Shown: positions 26,968 through 35,626 of the stretch, piece by piece
How the letters are laid out: every line of letters starts with the position of its first letter
Numbering within the stretch: the stretch's first letter is position 1
Origin: Halomonas sp. LBP4
GTDB taxonomy: Bacteria > Pseudomonadota > Gammaproteobacteria > Pseudomonadales > Halomonadaceae
Length of the DNA stretch: 64,000 nucleotides
Direction of reading: 5' to 3'
Assembly: GCF_003202205.1 (NCBI RefSeq)
Contig: NZ_PDOG01000009.1
Coordinates: forward strand, 1 to 64,000
Position numbers and translations under genes: made by a program
The notes under the pieces: model-generated
The model's database searches: none
What the model was told of the DNA's origin: nothing
Seen by the model: only the letters and a program-made list of their open reading frames with translations

Positions 26968-27579
26968 CTAGAACTCCACCGCGAAGGGCTCGGTGGCGGC
27001 AGGGCTCGCCTCGAAGTAGTCTCGCGACCGCAGCCCCATCGGCTCGGCGACCCAGCGGCCCACGAAACCGCGCAGGCCGGCGTTGTACTCCCGCACCGCC
27101 TCGTTGTAGCGCATGCGCGCCACATTGAGGCGATTCTCGCTGCCTTCGAGCTGCGCCTGGAAACGCAGGAACTGGTCGCCGGAGCGCAGTTCGGGGTGCT
27201 CGCCGGCATGCCGCATCAGCCGGCCGAGATCCTGCGACAGGGCCGCATCCAGCCCGGCGATCCGGGAGGTCTCGATCTCGCGGGTCTCCCCCAGCGCCTC
27301 GCTCAACGCCTCGGCACGCTCCCGGACCAGGCGCACCAGGGTCTCGCTCTCGTGCGTCATGTATTCCTGCAGGCTGCGCACCAGGTTGGGCACCAGGTCG
27401 GCGCGCCGCTGCAGGTTGCTCTCGACATCGGCCCAGGCCGCTGCCACACGCTCCTCGCTGGCAACCAGGCGATTATGGGTCAGCCAGGGCACGCTGATCA
27501 GCCCCACCCCCAGCAGCACGATGATCAGCAGCCGCACGACCCCACCATCGACCCTGCGCTTCCCGTTCCCTGCGTCCAT
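26968..27579 (-). CDS. lemA: LemA family protein
   Basis: A 203-residue protein with one N-terminal membrane segment (VVRLLIIVLLGVGLISVPWL) and the alpha-helical LemA domain: NRLVASEERVAAAWADVESNLQRRADLVPNLV, then the conserved ENRLNVARMRYNEAVREYN. The C terminus ends in a short hydrophobic stretch. The family is widespread but of unclear function. Operon with the TPM protein downstream. GAGAGG precedes the start. Confidence 0.9.
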   Translation of the reverse strand: MDAGNGKRRVDGGVVRLLIIVLLGVGLISVPWLTHNRLVASEERVAAAWADVESNLQRRADLVPNLVRSLQEYMTHESETLVRLVRERAEALSEALGETREIETSRIAGLDAALSQDLGRLMRHAGEHPELRSGDQFLRFQAQLEGSENRLNVARMRYNEAVREYNAGLRGFVGRWVAEPMGLRSRDYFEASPAATEPFAVEF

Positions 27580-27652
27580 GCCGGCCTCTCCCGATCTTTG
27601 CGATGTACCATCCCATGATAGTAGCGTCGGCCGACGCCGCCTGCAGGAGCTC

Positions 27653-29281
27653 CTAGCCCTTCATCCGGAAATGCCGGACCCGCACGCCGAACGCCGCCAG
27701 CCAGGCAAAATAGACCGCCGCGCCGGCCACCACCAGCGCCGCCAGCCACTGCACCCGGGCCCAGACGCCCCAGCCCAGCCACTGCTGCCAGTCGGGTGCG
27801 AGCCACGCGAGGCCCACCCCCATCACCGTACAGCCACCCAGCAGTTGCACGGCGTAGCGCCCCCAGCCGGGCTGGAACACCAGCACGCCCTCCTTCTTCA
27901 GCAACCAGCCCAGCAGGCCGGCGTTGAGGAAGGCCGAGAGCGCCGTGGCCAGGGCCAGGCCGGCGTGGGCCAGCGGCCAGATCAGGATCAGGTTGAGCAC
28001 CATGTTGGCGACCATGGCGATGATGCCGATCTTCACCGGGGTCCTGGTGTTCTGGCGGGCGAAGAAGCCCGGCGCCAGCACCTTGATCAGCATGAAGGCG
28101 ACCAGGCCCAGCGAATAGGCACGCAGGCTCATGGCCGCCATGGCGATGTCGCGCTCGGTCATGGCGCCATAGTGGAACAGCGAGATCAGTAGCGGCTCGG
28201 CGAGCACCGCCAGGGCCAGCGCCGCGGGGAGCCCCAGCAGCAGCACGGCACGGATCGCCCAGTCGAGCATGGCGGCGAAGTGCTCACCGGACTGCTCGGC
28301 ATGGCGCTTGGAGAGCGCCGGCAGGATCACGGTACCGATGGCGATGCCGAACACCCCCAGCGGCAGCTCCACCAGGCGGTCGGAGTAGTAGAGCCAGGAG
28401 ACGCTGCCCGGCGCCAGCAGCGAGGCCAGCACGGTGTCCAGCAGCAGGTTGATCTGGGAGACCGAGACGCCGAACAGCGCCGGTGCCATCAACACCAGGA
28501 TGCGCCTCACCCCGCTGTGGGCGAAATCGGGCCAGGGCCTCGGCATCAGCCCCAGCCGCACCAGGAAGGGCACCTGGAAGGCGAGCTGGGCGCCCCCCGC
28601 GATCAGCACCCCCCAGGCCAGCGCCATGGCCGGCTCGTCCATCAAGGGCGTGAGCAGCAGCGCCGCCCCGATCAGCGAGAGGTTGAGCAGCACCGGGGTG
28701 AAGGCCGGCACCGCGAAGCGGTTCCAGGTGTTGAGCACGCTGCCGGCGAAGGCGGTCAGCGAGACCAGCAGCAGGTAGGGGAAGGTCAGCTGCAGCATGT
28801 CGGCGGTGAGCGCCAGCTTGGCCGGGTCGCGGCCGAAGCCGGGGGCGAAGACCCATACCAGCCAGGGCGCCGCCAGCATGAAGACGGCGGTGATCAGCAC
28901 CAGCACCGCGGCGAGACTGCCGGCCACCGCATCGAGCAGTTCGCGCACCTCGCGCTTGCTGCCGCGGGTGGCGTACTCCGAGAGCACCGGCACGAAGGCC
29001 TGGTTGAAGGCCCCCTCGGCGAACAGGCGACGCATGAAGTTGGGGATCTTGAAGGCGACGAAGAAGGCGTCGGCGCCGCTGCCGGCACCGAACAGGGTCG
29101 CCACCACCACGTCGCGCATCAGCCCCATGACCCGCGAGAGCAGGGTCATGACGCTGACCACCAGCCCCGAGCGCATCAGGCCACCGCCCTTGGGCGCCAC
29201 CACGCGGTCGTCGTCGGCCGGCACGACGGGCGTGTCGCGGGCCGGGGCGGGGGGCTGTCGATCCTGTTCGCGGTCGCTCAC
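27653..29281 (-). CDS. murJ: lipid II flippase
   Basis: MOP-superfamily transporter that flips the peptidoglycan precursor lipid II across the inner membrane. The 542-residue protein has about 14 membrane segments and the family stretches SRVMGLMRDVVVATLFGAG, AFFVAFKIPNFMRRLFAEGAFNQAFVP. The frame can be read from 29320, which is inside the rpsT terminator; the GTG at 29281 is chosen because GGAAGAG lies just before it. That start leaves an extra N-terminal tail of about 35 residues before the first membrane segment; the ATG at MRSGLVVS is another possibility. Confidence 0.93.
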   Translation of the reverse strand: MSDREQDRQPPAPARDTPVVPADDDRVVAPKGGGLMRSGLVVSVMTLLSRVMGLMRDVVVATLFGAGSGADAFFVAFKIPNFMRRLFAEGAFNQAFVPVLSEYATRGSKREVRELLDAVAGSLAAVLVLITAVFMLAAPWLVWVFAPGFGRDPAKLALTADMLQLTFPYLLLVSLTAFAGSVLNTWNRFAVPAFTPVLLNLSLIGAALLLTPLMDEPAMALAWGVLIAGGAQLAFQVPFLVRLGLMPRPWPDFAHSGVRRILVLMAPALFGVSVSQINLLLDTVLASLLAPGSVSWLYYSDRLVELPLGVFGIAIGTVILPALSKRHAEQSGEHFAAMLDWAIRAVLLLGLPAALALAVLAEPLLISLFHYGAMTERDIAMAAMSLRAYSLGLVAFMLIKVLAPGFFARQNTRTPVKIGIIAMVANMVLNLILIWPLAHAGLALATALSAFLNAGLLGWLLKKEGVLVFQPGWGRYAVQLLGGCTVMGVGLAWLAPDWQQWLGWGVWARVQWLAALVVAGAAVYFAWLAAFGVRVRHFRMKG

Positions 29282-29318
29282 GGCTCTCTTCCTTGGGAGA
29301 CCTCGGGGTAACGGGCAC

Positions 29319-29345
29319 AAAAAAACCGGCCACAGCCGGTTTTTC
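29319..29345 (-). terminator. terminator after rpsT
   Basis: AAAAACCGGC/GCCGGTTTTT with a CACA loop and further A/T runs on both sides. On the minus strand it lies about 60 bases after the rpsT stop and just before murJ. Confidence 0.85.
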
Positions 29346-29404
29346 TGTTCAAGTGCCTATCCGGCCGAAAGAATCATCCTGCATCCGGAGGGAGCAGACG
29401 AGTC

Positions 29405-29671
29405 TCAGGCAGCCAGGGCCTTGATACGCTTGTTCAGGCGGCTCTTCAGGCGCGCGGCCTTCTTCTTGGAGAGCACGTCCTTGTCGGCGATGCGATCGAT
29501 GACCGGCTGCGCCTTCTGGAAGGCGGTCATGGCCTCGGCATGGTCACCACCGTTGATGGCCTTGATGACGCGCTTGATGTAGGTGCGCACCATGGAGCGC
29601 TGGCTCGCCTTCAGGACACGACGATCTTCCGCCTGACGGGCGCGCTTGCGGGCTTGCTTGCTGTTTGCCAC
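29405..29671 (-). CDS. rpsT: 30S ribosomal protein S20
   Basis: Small-subunit primary binding protein of 88 residues, Lys/Arg/Ala-rich with three helices (ANSKQARKRARQAEDRR ... LSKKKAARLKSRLNKRIKAL). It starts with GTG at 29671 behind a strong AAGGAGACAG site. E. coli rpsT uses UUG and is autoregulated through its weak start, so a rare start codon here may have the same purpose. The upstream interval 29672-29920 holds no other gene; TGGTAGGAT on the minus strand at 29831-29839 could be an extended -10. Confidence 0.96.
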   Translation of the reverse strand: MANSKQARKRARQAEDRRVLKASQRSMVRTYIKRVIKAINGGDHAEAMTAFQKAQPVIDRIADKDVLSKKKAARLKSRLNKRIKALAA

Positions 29672-29920
29672 TGAACTGTCTCCTTGGAGATTCTGTCGCC
29701 GCCGGATTCTTGACGGCTTCGATAACGTATTGATCCGGCAGGAAGGGTTGAGCCTTTCCGCCGGCTTGGCCATCTGGCCGACCGCTTGACATCAGCGATC
29801 GCTCACGGGCCGTGTCTGAGAGGATGGCGCATCCTACCACAGCCCGTGATGCGCTTGCTATAGTTGCTGCCTCCTCACAGGCCTGCCGGCGGATCAGCCC
29901 CGAGCTGGTAGGGCCATCTG

Positions 29921-31060
29921 CTAAAGCACCACCAGGTTGTCGCGATGGATCAGCTCCGGCGCTTCCATGAAGCCGAGGATCTCCGCGATCTGGTGGCTCG
30001 GCTTGCCGAGGATCCGGCCGGCGTCCTCGGCGCCATAGTTGACCAGCCCCTTGGCGACCCGGTGCCCCTGCTCGTCGACACAGAGCACCATGTCGCCGCG
30101 GACGAAGCTGCCCGACACCGCCTTGACGCCGACCGCCAGCAGGCTGGAGCCGCGGCCACGCAACACCTTCACCGCGCCGGCGTCCAGGGTCAGGGTGCCG
30201 CGCACCTGCAGCTGGCCGGCCAGCCAGCGCTTGCGCGCCGCCATCGGGGCCTGCTCCGGGCTGAGCAGGGTGCCCAGCCGCTCACCCGCGGCCAGCCGAG
30301 TGAGCACCTCAGGCTGACGGCCGCTGGCGATGGCGGTATAGGCCCCGGAGCGCGCCGCGAGCCGCGCCGCCTGGACCTTGGTGGTCATGCCACCGCGCCC
30401 CAGGGCGCCGCCGCCCCCGGCCACCGCGGCCAGGCTCGGGTCGTCGGCGCGCCCCTCGCGGATCAGCCGGGCCACGGGGTCGTGGCGCGGGTCGGCATCG
30501 AACAGCCCCTCCTGGTCGGTGAGGATGACCAGGGCGTCGGCCTCCAGCAGGTTGGCCACCAGGGCGCCCAGGGTGTCGTTGTCGCCGAAGCGGATCTCGT
30601 CGGTGACCACGGTATCGTTCTCGTTGACCACCGGCACCACGCGCAGGCCGACCAGGGTGCGCAGCGCCGAGCGGGCATTGAGGTAACGCTTGCGATTGGA
30701 GAGGTCGTCGTGGGTCAGCAGCACCTGGGCGGTGAGCAGGCCGTGGCGGGCGAAGTGGTGCTCGTAGCACTGGGTCAGGCCGTTCTGGCCCACCGCCGCG
30801 GCGGCCTGGAGCTCGTGGACCGCCGAGGGCCGGGCCTGCCAGCCGAGACGCACCATGCCGGCGGCCACGGCGCCGGAGGAGACCAGCACCACCTCGACGC
30901 CGCGACGGTGCAGCTCGGCGATCTGGTCGACCCAGCCACCGATGGCCGCCTCGTCGAGGCCGCGGCCGTCGTTGGTCAGCAGCGCACTGCCGATCTTCAC
31001 CACCACCCGGCGGGCGCCGCTCAGCGCCTCGCGACCCGCCACCTGCTCGATGCTTTCCAT
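29921..31060 (-). CDS. proB: glutamate 5-kinase
   Basis: First enzyme of proline synthesis; phosphorylates glutamate and is inhibited by proline. The 379-residue protein has an amino-acid kinase domain (VVKIGSALLTNDGRG at the N terminus, VNENDTVVTDEIRFGDND, GGMTTKVQAA) and a C-terminal PUA domain (about residues 280-360). TGAGGAGCGA precedes the ATG. In halophiles proline can be an osmolyte, but nothing here shows osmotic control. Follows obg in the conserved order, separated by an 83-base repeat element. Confidence 0.96.
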   Translation of the reverse strand: MESIEQVAGREALSGARRVVVKIGSALLTNDGRGLDEAAIGGWVDQIAELHRRGVEVVLVSSGAVAAGMVRLGWQARPSAVHELQAAAAVGQNGLTQCYEHHFARHGLLTAQVLLTHDDLSNRKRYLNARSALRTLVGLRVVPVVNENDTVVTDEIRFGDNDTLGALVANLLEADALVILTDQEGLFDADPRHDPVARLIREGRADDPSLAAVAGGGGALGRGGMTTKVQAARLAARSGAYTAIASGRQPEVLTRLAAGERLGTLLSPEQAPMAARKRWLAGQLQVRGTLTLDAGAVKVLRGRGSSLLAVGVKAVSGSFVRGDMVLCVDEQGHRVAKGLVNYGAEDAGRILGKPSHQIAEILGFMEAPELIHRDNLVVL

Positions 31061-31120
31061 TCGCTCCTCAACCCAGACGTGATATCCGCTCGTCCGGAGC
31101 AGGAAGCGAGGTCGCCCCCA

Positions 31121-31203
31121 TGGGGTCAGACCCCAGCCAAACTGCCCGGACCGTCATCGTGCACTTCGCCAGCGAATGGCGCCACCGCCGGGGTCTGACC
31201 CAT
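31121..31203. repeat. 83-base element with palindromic ends, copy 2
   Basis: Starts TGGGGTCAGACCCCAG and ends GGGGTCTGACCCA; same orientation and length as the copy at 20638-20720. It fills most of the gap between obg and proB and could fold into a long hairpin in their shared transcript. Confidence 0.8.
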
Positions 31204-31239
31204 AGGATGCACCAGCGCAGGCGACCGGCCACCGACTCC

Positions 31240-32430
31240 TCACGGCGCGTATTCGACCTCGACGTCGTAGTCATCATCATCGAAGTCGTCGTCGTCATCC
31301 TCGTCGTCCCGCTTGCGCCGGCGGCCCAGGCGCGCCTCGGTGCGGGCCACCGTCTCCTCTTCCATGCGGGTGCGCATCTCGCGGGCTCGCTCGGCGGCTT
31401 CCTCGTCCTCGTTCTCCAGCCGACGCTGCTCGGTGAGCCAGCGATGGGCGGCCTGGACCAGGGCGTCGGTGCCGTCACTGGAGATGGCGGAGATACGGAA
31501 CACCGGCCCCTCCCAACCGAGGCGACGGACGATCTCGTCGACCCGCGCCTCGCGCGCCTCCGGAGGGAGCAGGTCGAGCTTGTTGATCACCAGCCAGCGA
31601 GGCAATTCGGCGAGCGCCGGCGAGAACTGACCCAGTTCGTGGGTGATCGCCTCGGCGGCCTCCACCGGGTCGGACTCGTCGAAGGGCGCCACGTCGACCA
31701 CATGGAACAGCAGCCGGGTGCGGGTCAGGTGCTTGAGGAAGCGCAGCCCCAGGCCGGCGCCGTCGGAGGCGCCCTCGATCAGCCCCGGCACATCGGCCAT
31801 CACGAAGTGCTCGTGGGTCCCGAGCTTCACCACGCCGAGGTTCGGCACCAGGGTGGTGAAGGGGTAGTTGGCGACCTTGGGCTTGGCCGCGGAGACGGCT
31901 CGGATCAGCGTCGACTTGCCGGCGTTGGGCATGCCCAGCAGGCCCACGTCGGCCATCACCTTCATCTCGAAGCGCAGGTTGCGACGCTCGCCCTCGGTGC
32001 CCGGCGTGGTGCGCCGCGGCGCGCGATTGGTCGACGACTTGAAGTGGATGTTGCCGAGCCCGCGACGACCGCCCTGGGCCACCAGCACCACCTGGCCGAT
32101 CTCGGTGACGTCGGCGATCACCTCGAGGGTATCCTCGTCGATCACCGTGGTGCCCACCGGCACCTTGACGTGCAGGTCCTCGCCGGCCTTGCCGCTCATC
32201 TGCCGCCCCATGCCGGGCTGGCCGTTCTGGGCCTTGTAGAAGCGCTGGTACTTGAAGTCGATCAGGGTGTTGAGCGCATCGTCACCGATCAGGTAGACGC
32301 TGCCGCCATGCCCCCCGTCGCCCCCGTCGGGCCCCCCCTTGGGCACGTACTTCTCGCGGCGGAAGCTCAGGCAGCCGTTACCGCCATTGCCGGCTTCCAC
32401 GATGATCGAGGCTTCGTCGACGAACTGCAT
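31240..32430 (-). CDS. obgE: GTPase Obg/CgtA
   Basis: Essential GTPase that acts in 50S assembly and stress responses. The 396-residue protein has the Gly-rich N-terminal Obg fold (GNGGNGCLSFRREKYVPKGGPDGGDGG), a G domain with GMPNAGKST (G1), DVPGLIEGA (G3) and NKLD (G4), and a very acidic C-terminal tail with a run of Asp residues, which is typical of gammaproteobacterial Obg. CTGGAGAG precedes the ATG. Downstream of rplU-rpmA as in most bacteria. Confidence 0.96.
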   Translation of the reverse strand: MQFVDEASIIVEAGNGGNGCLSFRREKYVPKGGPDGGDGGHGGSVYLIGDDALNTLIDFKYQRFYKAQNGQPGMGRQMSGKAGEDLHVKVPVGTTVIDEDTLEVIADVTEIGQVVLVAQGGRRGLGNIHFKSSTNRAPRRTTPGTEGERRNLRFEMKVMADVGLLGMPNAGKSTLIRAVSAAKPKVANYPFTTLVPNLGVVKLGTHEHFVMADVPGLIEGASDGAGLGLRFLKHLTRTRLLFHVVDVAPFDESDPVEAAEAITHELGQFSPALAELPRWLVINKLDLLPPEAREARVDEIVRRLGWEGPVFRISAISSDGTDALVQAAHRWLTEQRRLENEDEEAAERAREMRTRMEEETVARTEARLGRRRKRDDEDDDDDFDDDDYDVEVEYAP

Positions 32431-32470
32431 CTGTCACTCTCCAGGCGGCAACCTGCCACCATGATACAAG

Positions 32471-32494
32471 AAGGCCCCGCCTGAGCGGGGCCTT
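32471..32494 (-). terminator. hairpin between rpmA and obgE
   Basis: Ten-base stem AAGGCCCCGC/GCGGGGCCTT with a CTGA loop. The minus-strand tail (CTTGTAT) has few Ts, so it probably reduces rather than stops transcription into obgE. Confidence 0.65.
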
Positions 32495-32516
32495 CCTGCT
32501 GCAAATCCGCGCGCTC

Positions 32517-32774
32517 TCAGGCAGAGACGACGCTGACGAACTTGCGGTTCTTCGGACCCTTGGTCTCGAACTTGATCACGCCGTCGCTCAGGGCGAACAG
32601 GGTGTGATCGCGGCCGAGGCCGACGCCGGTGCCGGCGTGGAACTTGGTGCCGCGCTGACGCACGATGATGTTGCCGGCGGTTACCGCCTGGCCACCATAG
32701 AGCTTGACGCCAAGGCGTTTGGATTCGGAATCGCGGCCGTTACGTGTGGAGCCCGCTGCCTTCTTGTGAGCCAT
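32517..32774 (-). CDS. rpmA: 50S ribosomal protein L27
   Basis: An 85-residue protein near the peptidyl transferase centre. It starts directly with MAHKKAAGSTRNGRDS, without the N-terminal extension that is cleaved in Firmicutes. The conserved GGQAVTAGNIIVRQRGTKFHAG core is present. Cotranscribed with rplU upstream. Confidence 0.97.
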   Translation of the reverse strand: MAHKKAAGSTRNGRDSESKRLGVKLYGGQAVTAGNIIVRQRGTKFHAGTGVGLGRDHTLFALSDGVIKFETKGPKNRKFVSVVSA

Positions 32775-32808
32775 TGCAAATACCTCGCTCGTTCAGGGGA
32801 GTTGCCGC

Positions 32809-33120
32809 TTACGCGGAGATCCCGGTGATCTTGACTTCAGTGAACCACTGACGGTGGCCCTGACGCTTCATGTGATGCTTGCGGCGGCGGAACTTGATGA
32901 TGGTCACCTTGTCGCCACGGCCGTGGGAGACGACCTCGGCGGCCACCTTGGCACCCTCGACCAGCGGCGCGCCGACCTTGACGTCGTCGCCATCGGCCAC
33001 CAGCAGCACTTCGTCGAACTCGACGGCTTCGCCGGTCGGCACTTCCAGCTTCTCGAGCTTGAGGGTCTGGCCTTCCTGAACGCGGTACTGCTTGCCACCG
33101 CTCTTGATAACTGCGTACAT
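32809..33120 (-). CDS. rplU: 50S ribosomal protein L21
   Basis: Large-subunit protein of 103 residues; MYAVIKSGGKQYRVQEGQ and the basic KFRRRKHHMKRQGHRQWFT segment are diagnostic. The frame is open further upstream but the family start is at 33120. It heads the rplU-rpmA(-obgE-proB) series and is divergent from ispB, as in E. coli. Confidence 0.97.
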   Translation of the reverse strand: MYAVIKSGGKQYRVQEGQTLKLEKLEVPTGEAVEFDEVLLVADGDDVKVGAPLVEGAKVAAEVVSHGRGDKVTIIKFRRRKHHMKRQGHRQWFTEVKITGISA

Positions 33121-33225
33121 GCTTCTCTCTCCGGAACTCATCCTGGGTTGGCTCTTCATCGACCTGCTTCGAGTGGCGCCCCTTCCGGCAGCCATCTGAC
33201 AGGGAGCGTGATGAGTGGGCCGCGC

Positions 33226-33254
33226 ATTATAACCATGCCCGTGACGCCATACAA
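33226..33254 (-). promoter_or_regulatory. rplU promoter
   Basis: Minus-strand TTGTAT (33249-33254), 17-base spacer, TATAAT (33226-33231), then GCGCGG, a GC-rich discriminator of the kind seen at stringently controlled promoters. Leader of about 100 bases before rplU. Confidence 0.65.
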
Positions 33255-33365
33255 CCCGCCGGCCGCCTCGCCCCCCCCCCGACCGCTTCGCCTTGACGCC
33301 CCCATGGGGGGCCCATAGCATGGCCGACAACCCAAGGCCCCTCCTTTACTGTCGATTACGCCCAC

Positions 33366-34367
33366 ATGCCTGCCAACGCCTCGCCGCCCACCGTCGCCTC
33401 CGCCCCCTCGTCCATCCATACCGTGGTCGCCGAGGATTTCGCCGCCGTCGACCGCACCATCGTCGCCCAGCTCGCCTCGCGGATCCCGCTGGTCGAGACC
33501 ATCGGCCAGTACATCATCCAGAGCGGCGGCAAGCGGTTGCGCCCGCTGCTGGTGCTGCTGGCCGCCCGCTCGCTGGGCTACCAGGGCGACAAGCACGTGA
33601 CGCTCGCCACCCTGATCGAGTTCATGCACACCTCGACCCTGCTGCACGACGACGTGGTCGACGAGTCGCACCTGCGCCGCGGCAAGGCCACCGCCAACGA
33701 CGCCTGGGGCAACGCACCGTCGGTGCTGGTGGGCGATTTCCTCTACTCCCGCTCCTTCCAGATGATGATCGGGGTGGGCTCCATGCGGATCATGGGTGTG
33801 CTGTCGGCGGCCACCTGCACCATCGCCGAGGGCGAGGTGCAGCAGCTCACCAACGTGGGCAACCCGGACACCGACGAGACCGCCTACTTCGAGACCATCC
33901 AGGGCAAGACGGCCATGCTGTTCGAGGCGGCCTCGCACAGCGGCGCCATCCTCGCCGACGCCACTCCCGAGCAGGAAACCGCGCTGCAGTACTACGGCCG
34001 TTACCTGGGGCTGGCCTTCCAGTTGATCGACGACCTGCTCGACTACCAGGGCGATGCCGAGGCCATGGGCAAGAACGTCGGCGACGACCTGGCCGAGGGC
34101 AAGCCGACCCTGCCGCTGATCCAGGCCATGGCCGCCGGCACCCCCGACCAGACCCGCCTGGTTCGCCAGGCGATCCGCGAGGGCGGTCTCAGCCGGCTCG
34201 ACGAGGTGCTGGCCATCGTCCGCGAGACCGGCGCCCTGGACTACACCCGCGCCCGGGCCGAGGAGATGGCCGCCAAGGCCCTGGAACAGCTCGAGCGGCT
34301 GCCGGCCAGCACCTACCGCGACAGCATGGCCGACCTGGCCCGCATGGCGGTGGATCGCCAGGCCTGA
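33366..34367 (+). CDS. ispB: octaprenyl diphosphate synthase
   Basis: Trans-prenyltransferase that builds the ubiquinone side chain. The 333-residue all-helical protein has the two aspartate motifs LLHDDVVDES and QLIDDLLDYQ and the substrate-binding GGKRLRPLL. The N terminus is about 15 residues longer than in E. coli. Divergent from rplU, the conserved arrangement. The product chain length (C40 or C45) cannot be read directly. Confidence 0.94.
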   Translation: MPANASPPTVASAPSSIHTVVAEDFAAVDRTIVAQLASRIPLVETIGQYIIQSGGKRLRPLLVLLAARSLGYQGDKHVTLATLIEFMHTSTLLHDDVVDESHLRRGKATANDAWGNAPSVLVGDFLYSRSFQMMIGVGSMRIMGVLSAATCTIAEGEVQQLTNVGNPDTDETAYFETIQGKTAMLFEAASHSGAILADATPEQETALQYYGRYLGLAFQLIDDLLDYQGDAEAMGKNVGDDLAEGKPTLPLIQAMAAGTPDQTRLVRQAIREGGLSRLDEVLAIVRETGALDYTRARAEEMAAKALEQLERLPASTYRDSMADLARMAVDRQA

Positions 34368-34397
34368 CAAGGGGCTACCCGGCTACCCACCGGGGGC

Positions 34398-34425
34398 TTG
34401 CACCCCCACCTCGTTTGCGTATAAT
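34398..34425 (+). promoter_or_regulatory. tRNA-Pro promoter
   Basis: TTGCAC (34398-34403), 16-base spacer, TATAAT (34420-34425), followed by a GCGCTT discriminator. It lies 40 bases before the tRNA. Confidence 0.7.
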
Positions 34426-34465
34426 GCGCTTCCGTCAGAGGGCGACGAGCCCCGCGATGAAAGAT

Positions 34466-34542
34466 CGGAGTATAGCTCAGCTTGGTAGAGCGCTGCCTTC
34501 GGGAGGCAGAGGTCGTAGGTTCGAATCCTGCTACTCCGACCA
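34466..34542 (+). tRNA. tRNA-Pro (anticodon CGG)
   Basis: A 77-base cloverleaf: acceptor arms CGGAGTA/TACTCCG, D-arm AGCTCAGCTTGGTAGAGC, anticodon stem CTGCC/GGCAG with loop TTCGGGA giving CGG at positions 34-36, and T-arm with GGTTCGAATCC. The CCA end is encoded. It reads the CCG codon, a frequent proline codon in this high-GC DNA. Confidence 0.95.
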
Positions 34543-34549
34543 GAATTTC

Positions 34550-34580
34550 AAGGCCTTGCGAGAAATCGCGAGGCCTTTTT
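34550..34580 (+). terminator. terminator of the tRNA gene
   Basis: Stem AAGGCCTTGCG/CGCGAGGCCTT with one T-G pair, then a T-run on the plus strand, eight bases after the tRNA. The following 34581-34771 shows no gene. Confidence 0.85.
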
Positions 34581-34771
34581 CTTGTGCGCCACAGCCTGCC
34601 GGGCCATTCCGGCGAGAACGACGAGCCGGCCGATGCGTCGATAGCCTGCACCGATGGTCGCCATCGGGAGGGTCAAGGGGGCAGGGCCGGCGAAGCTGCG
34701 CCAGACTGTAGGCAGACGCCCAGGGAGGCGGCCCACTCGACCTTCGGAAGGCTTCATGCCGGGAGTACGCC

Positions 34772-35194
34772 ATGCAACGACTCTCGCTGGACCGCGCGGT
34801 CCTGGAGGTGCGCGACCTCGATGCCATGCAGCGCTTCTGCGAGGAGGTCCTGCGCCTGCCACGCCTGGTACGCTCAGCCACCGGCGCCACCTTCGAACTG
34901 GGCAGGGACGCCGGCGGCAATGTCCAGGTGATGATGCTGATCGCCGCCGAGACGCCCAGCCCGCCGCGCCGGCTGACCCTGGAGGTCAGCGGCGAGGAGT
35001 TTCCCGCCACCTGCGCGCAACTGCTGGCCCACGGCGCCCGGCTCTTCGAGAGCGAGGGCAGCGCCGCCCGGGGCTGTGCCTGGCGGGTCCTGCACTGCCG
35101 GATGCCGGAGGGCCATCACCTGCAGGTCGTGGCCATCGACCCCAGCCGCTGCGCCCCGGACAGCCCGCAGTATGCCGAGCACGAGGGTACCTGA
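34772..35194 (+). CDS. VOC (glyoxalase/bleomycin resistance) family protein
   Basis: A 140-residue protein with the beta-alpha-beta-beta-beta pattern of a vicinal oxygen chelate domain: LDRAVLEVRDLDAMQRFCEEVLRLP at the N terminus, a middle strand pair, and the closing WRVLHCRMPEGHHLQVVAIDP. His and Glu residues that could bind metal are present (EGHHLQ), but the substrate cannot be told. GGGAGTACGCC precedes the ATG. It stands alone after the tRNA; the next gene is on the other strand. Confidence 0.75.
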   Translation: MQRLSLDRAVLEVRDLDAMQRFCEEVLRLPRLVRSATGATFELGRDAGGNVQVMMLIAAETPSPPRRLTLEVSGEEFPATCAQLLAHGARLFESEGSAARGCAWRVLHCRMPEGHHLQVVAIDPSRCAPDSPQYAEHEGT

Positions 35195-35260
35195 CAGCCC
35201 TCGCCGAATCCTGTCGGTCGGACCGCCCTGCCTTACAGCCAGCCAGGTCGCCGGCGGCGC

Positions 35261-35503
35261 TCAGGCGGTATCGTCGTCGTCGTCGGCGAGTCGTCGCGCC
35301 AGGGCCTTGCGCGACCGGTTGCGCCGATACAGGCGCACCAGGGCGATCCACAGCGCGGCCGTGACCATTGCCGCCAGGGTCAGTCCCTGCCAGGGCCGGG
35401 CGGCATCGCCCATTACGGTCTCGAGGGTGATGATGAGGATGAACCCCAGCGCCTGGCTGGCAATGGCCAGGGCGCGCAGGGTGTCGAAGGCAGGCTTGGC
35501 CAT
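35261..35503 (-). CDS. small two-segment membrane protein, unknown function
   Basis: An 80-residue protein with two hydrophobic segments (about residues 10-27 and 37-57), a basic cytoplasmic-type stretch (RLYRRNRSRKALARR) and an acidic end with four Asp. GGGAGCATCC precedes the ATG at 35503. The frame continues upstream, but no family start was recognised there. Not assigned to a family; it may be lineage-specific. Confidence 0.6.
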   Translation of the reverse strand: MAKPAFDTLRALAIASQALGFILIITLETVMGDAARPWQGLTLAAMVTAALWIALVRLYRRNRSRKALARRLADDDDDTA

Positions 35504-35626
35504 GGATGCTCCCGCACGAGTATGAGTGACAGCCTCGCACGCTGGCAGTAGGCTAGCCGTCGAACTCGTCATTGTAACGCGCCTGCTCGCGGACGCCGAC
35601 CCTCTCTCCTGGAGCTTCGCCCCGCC

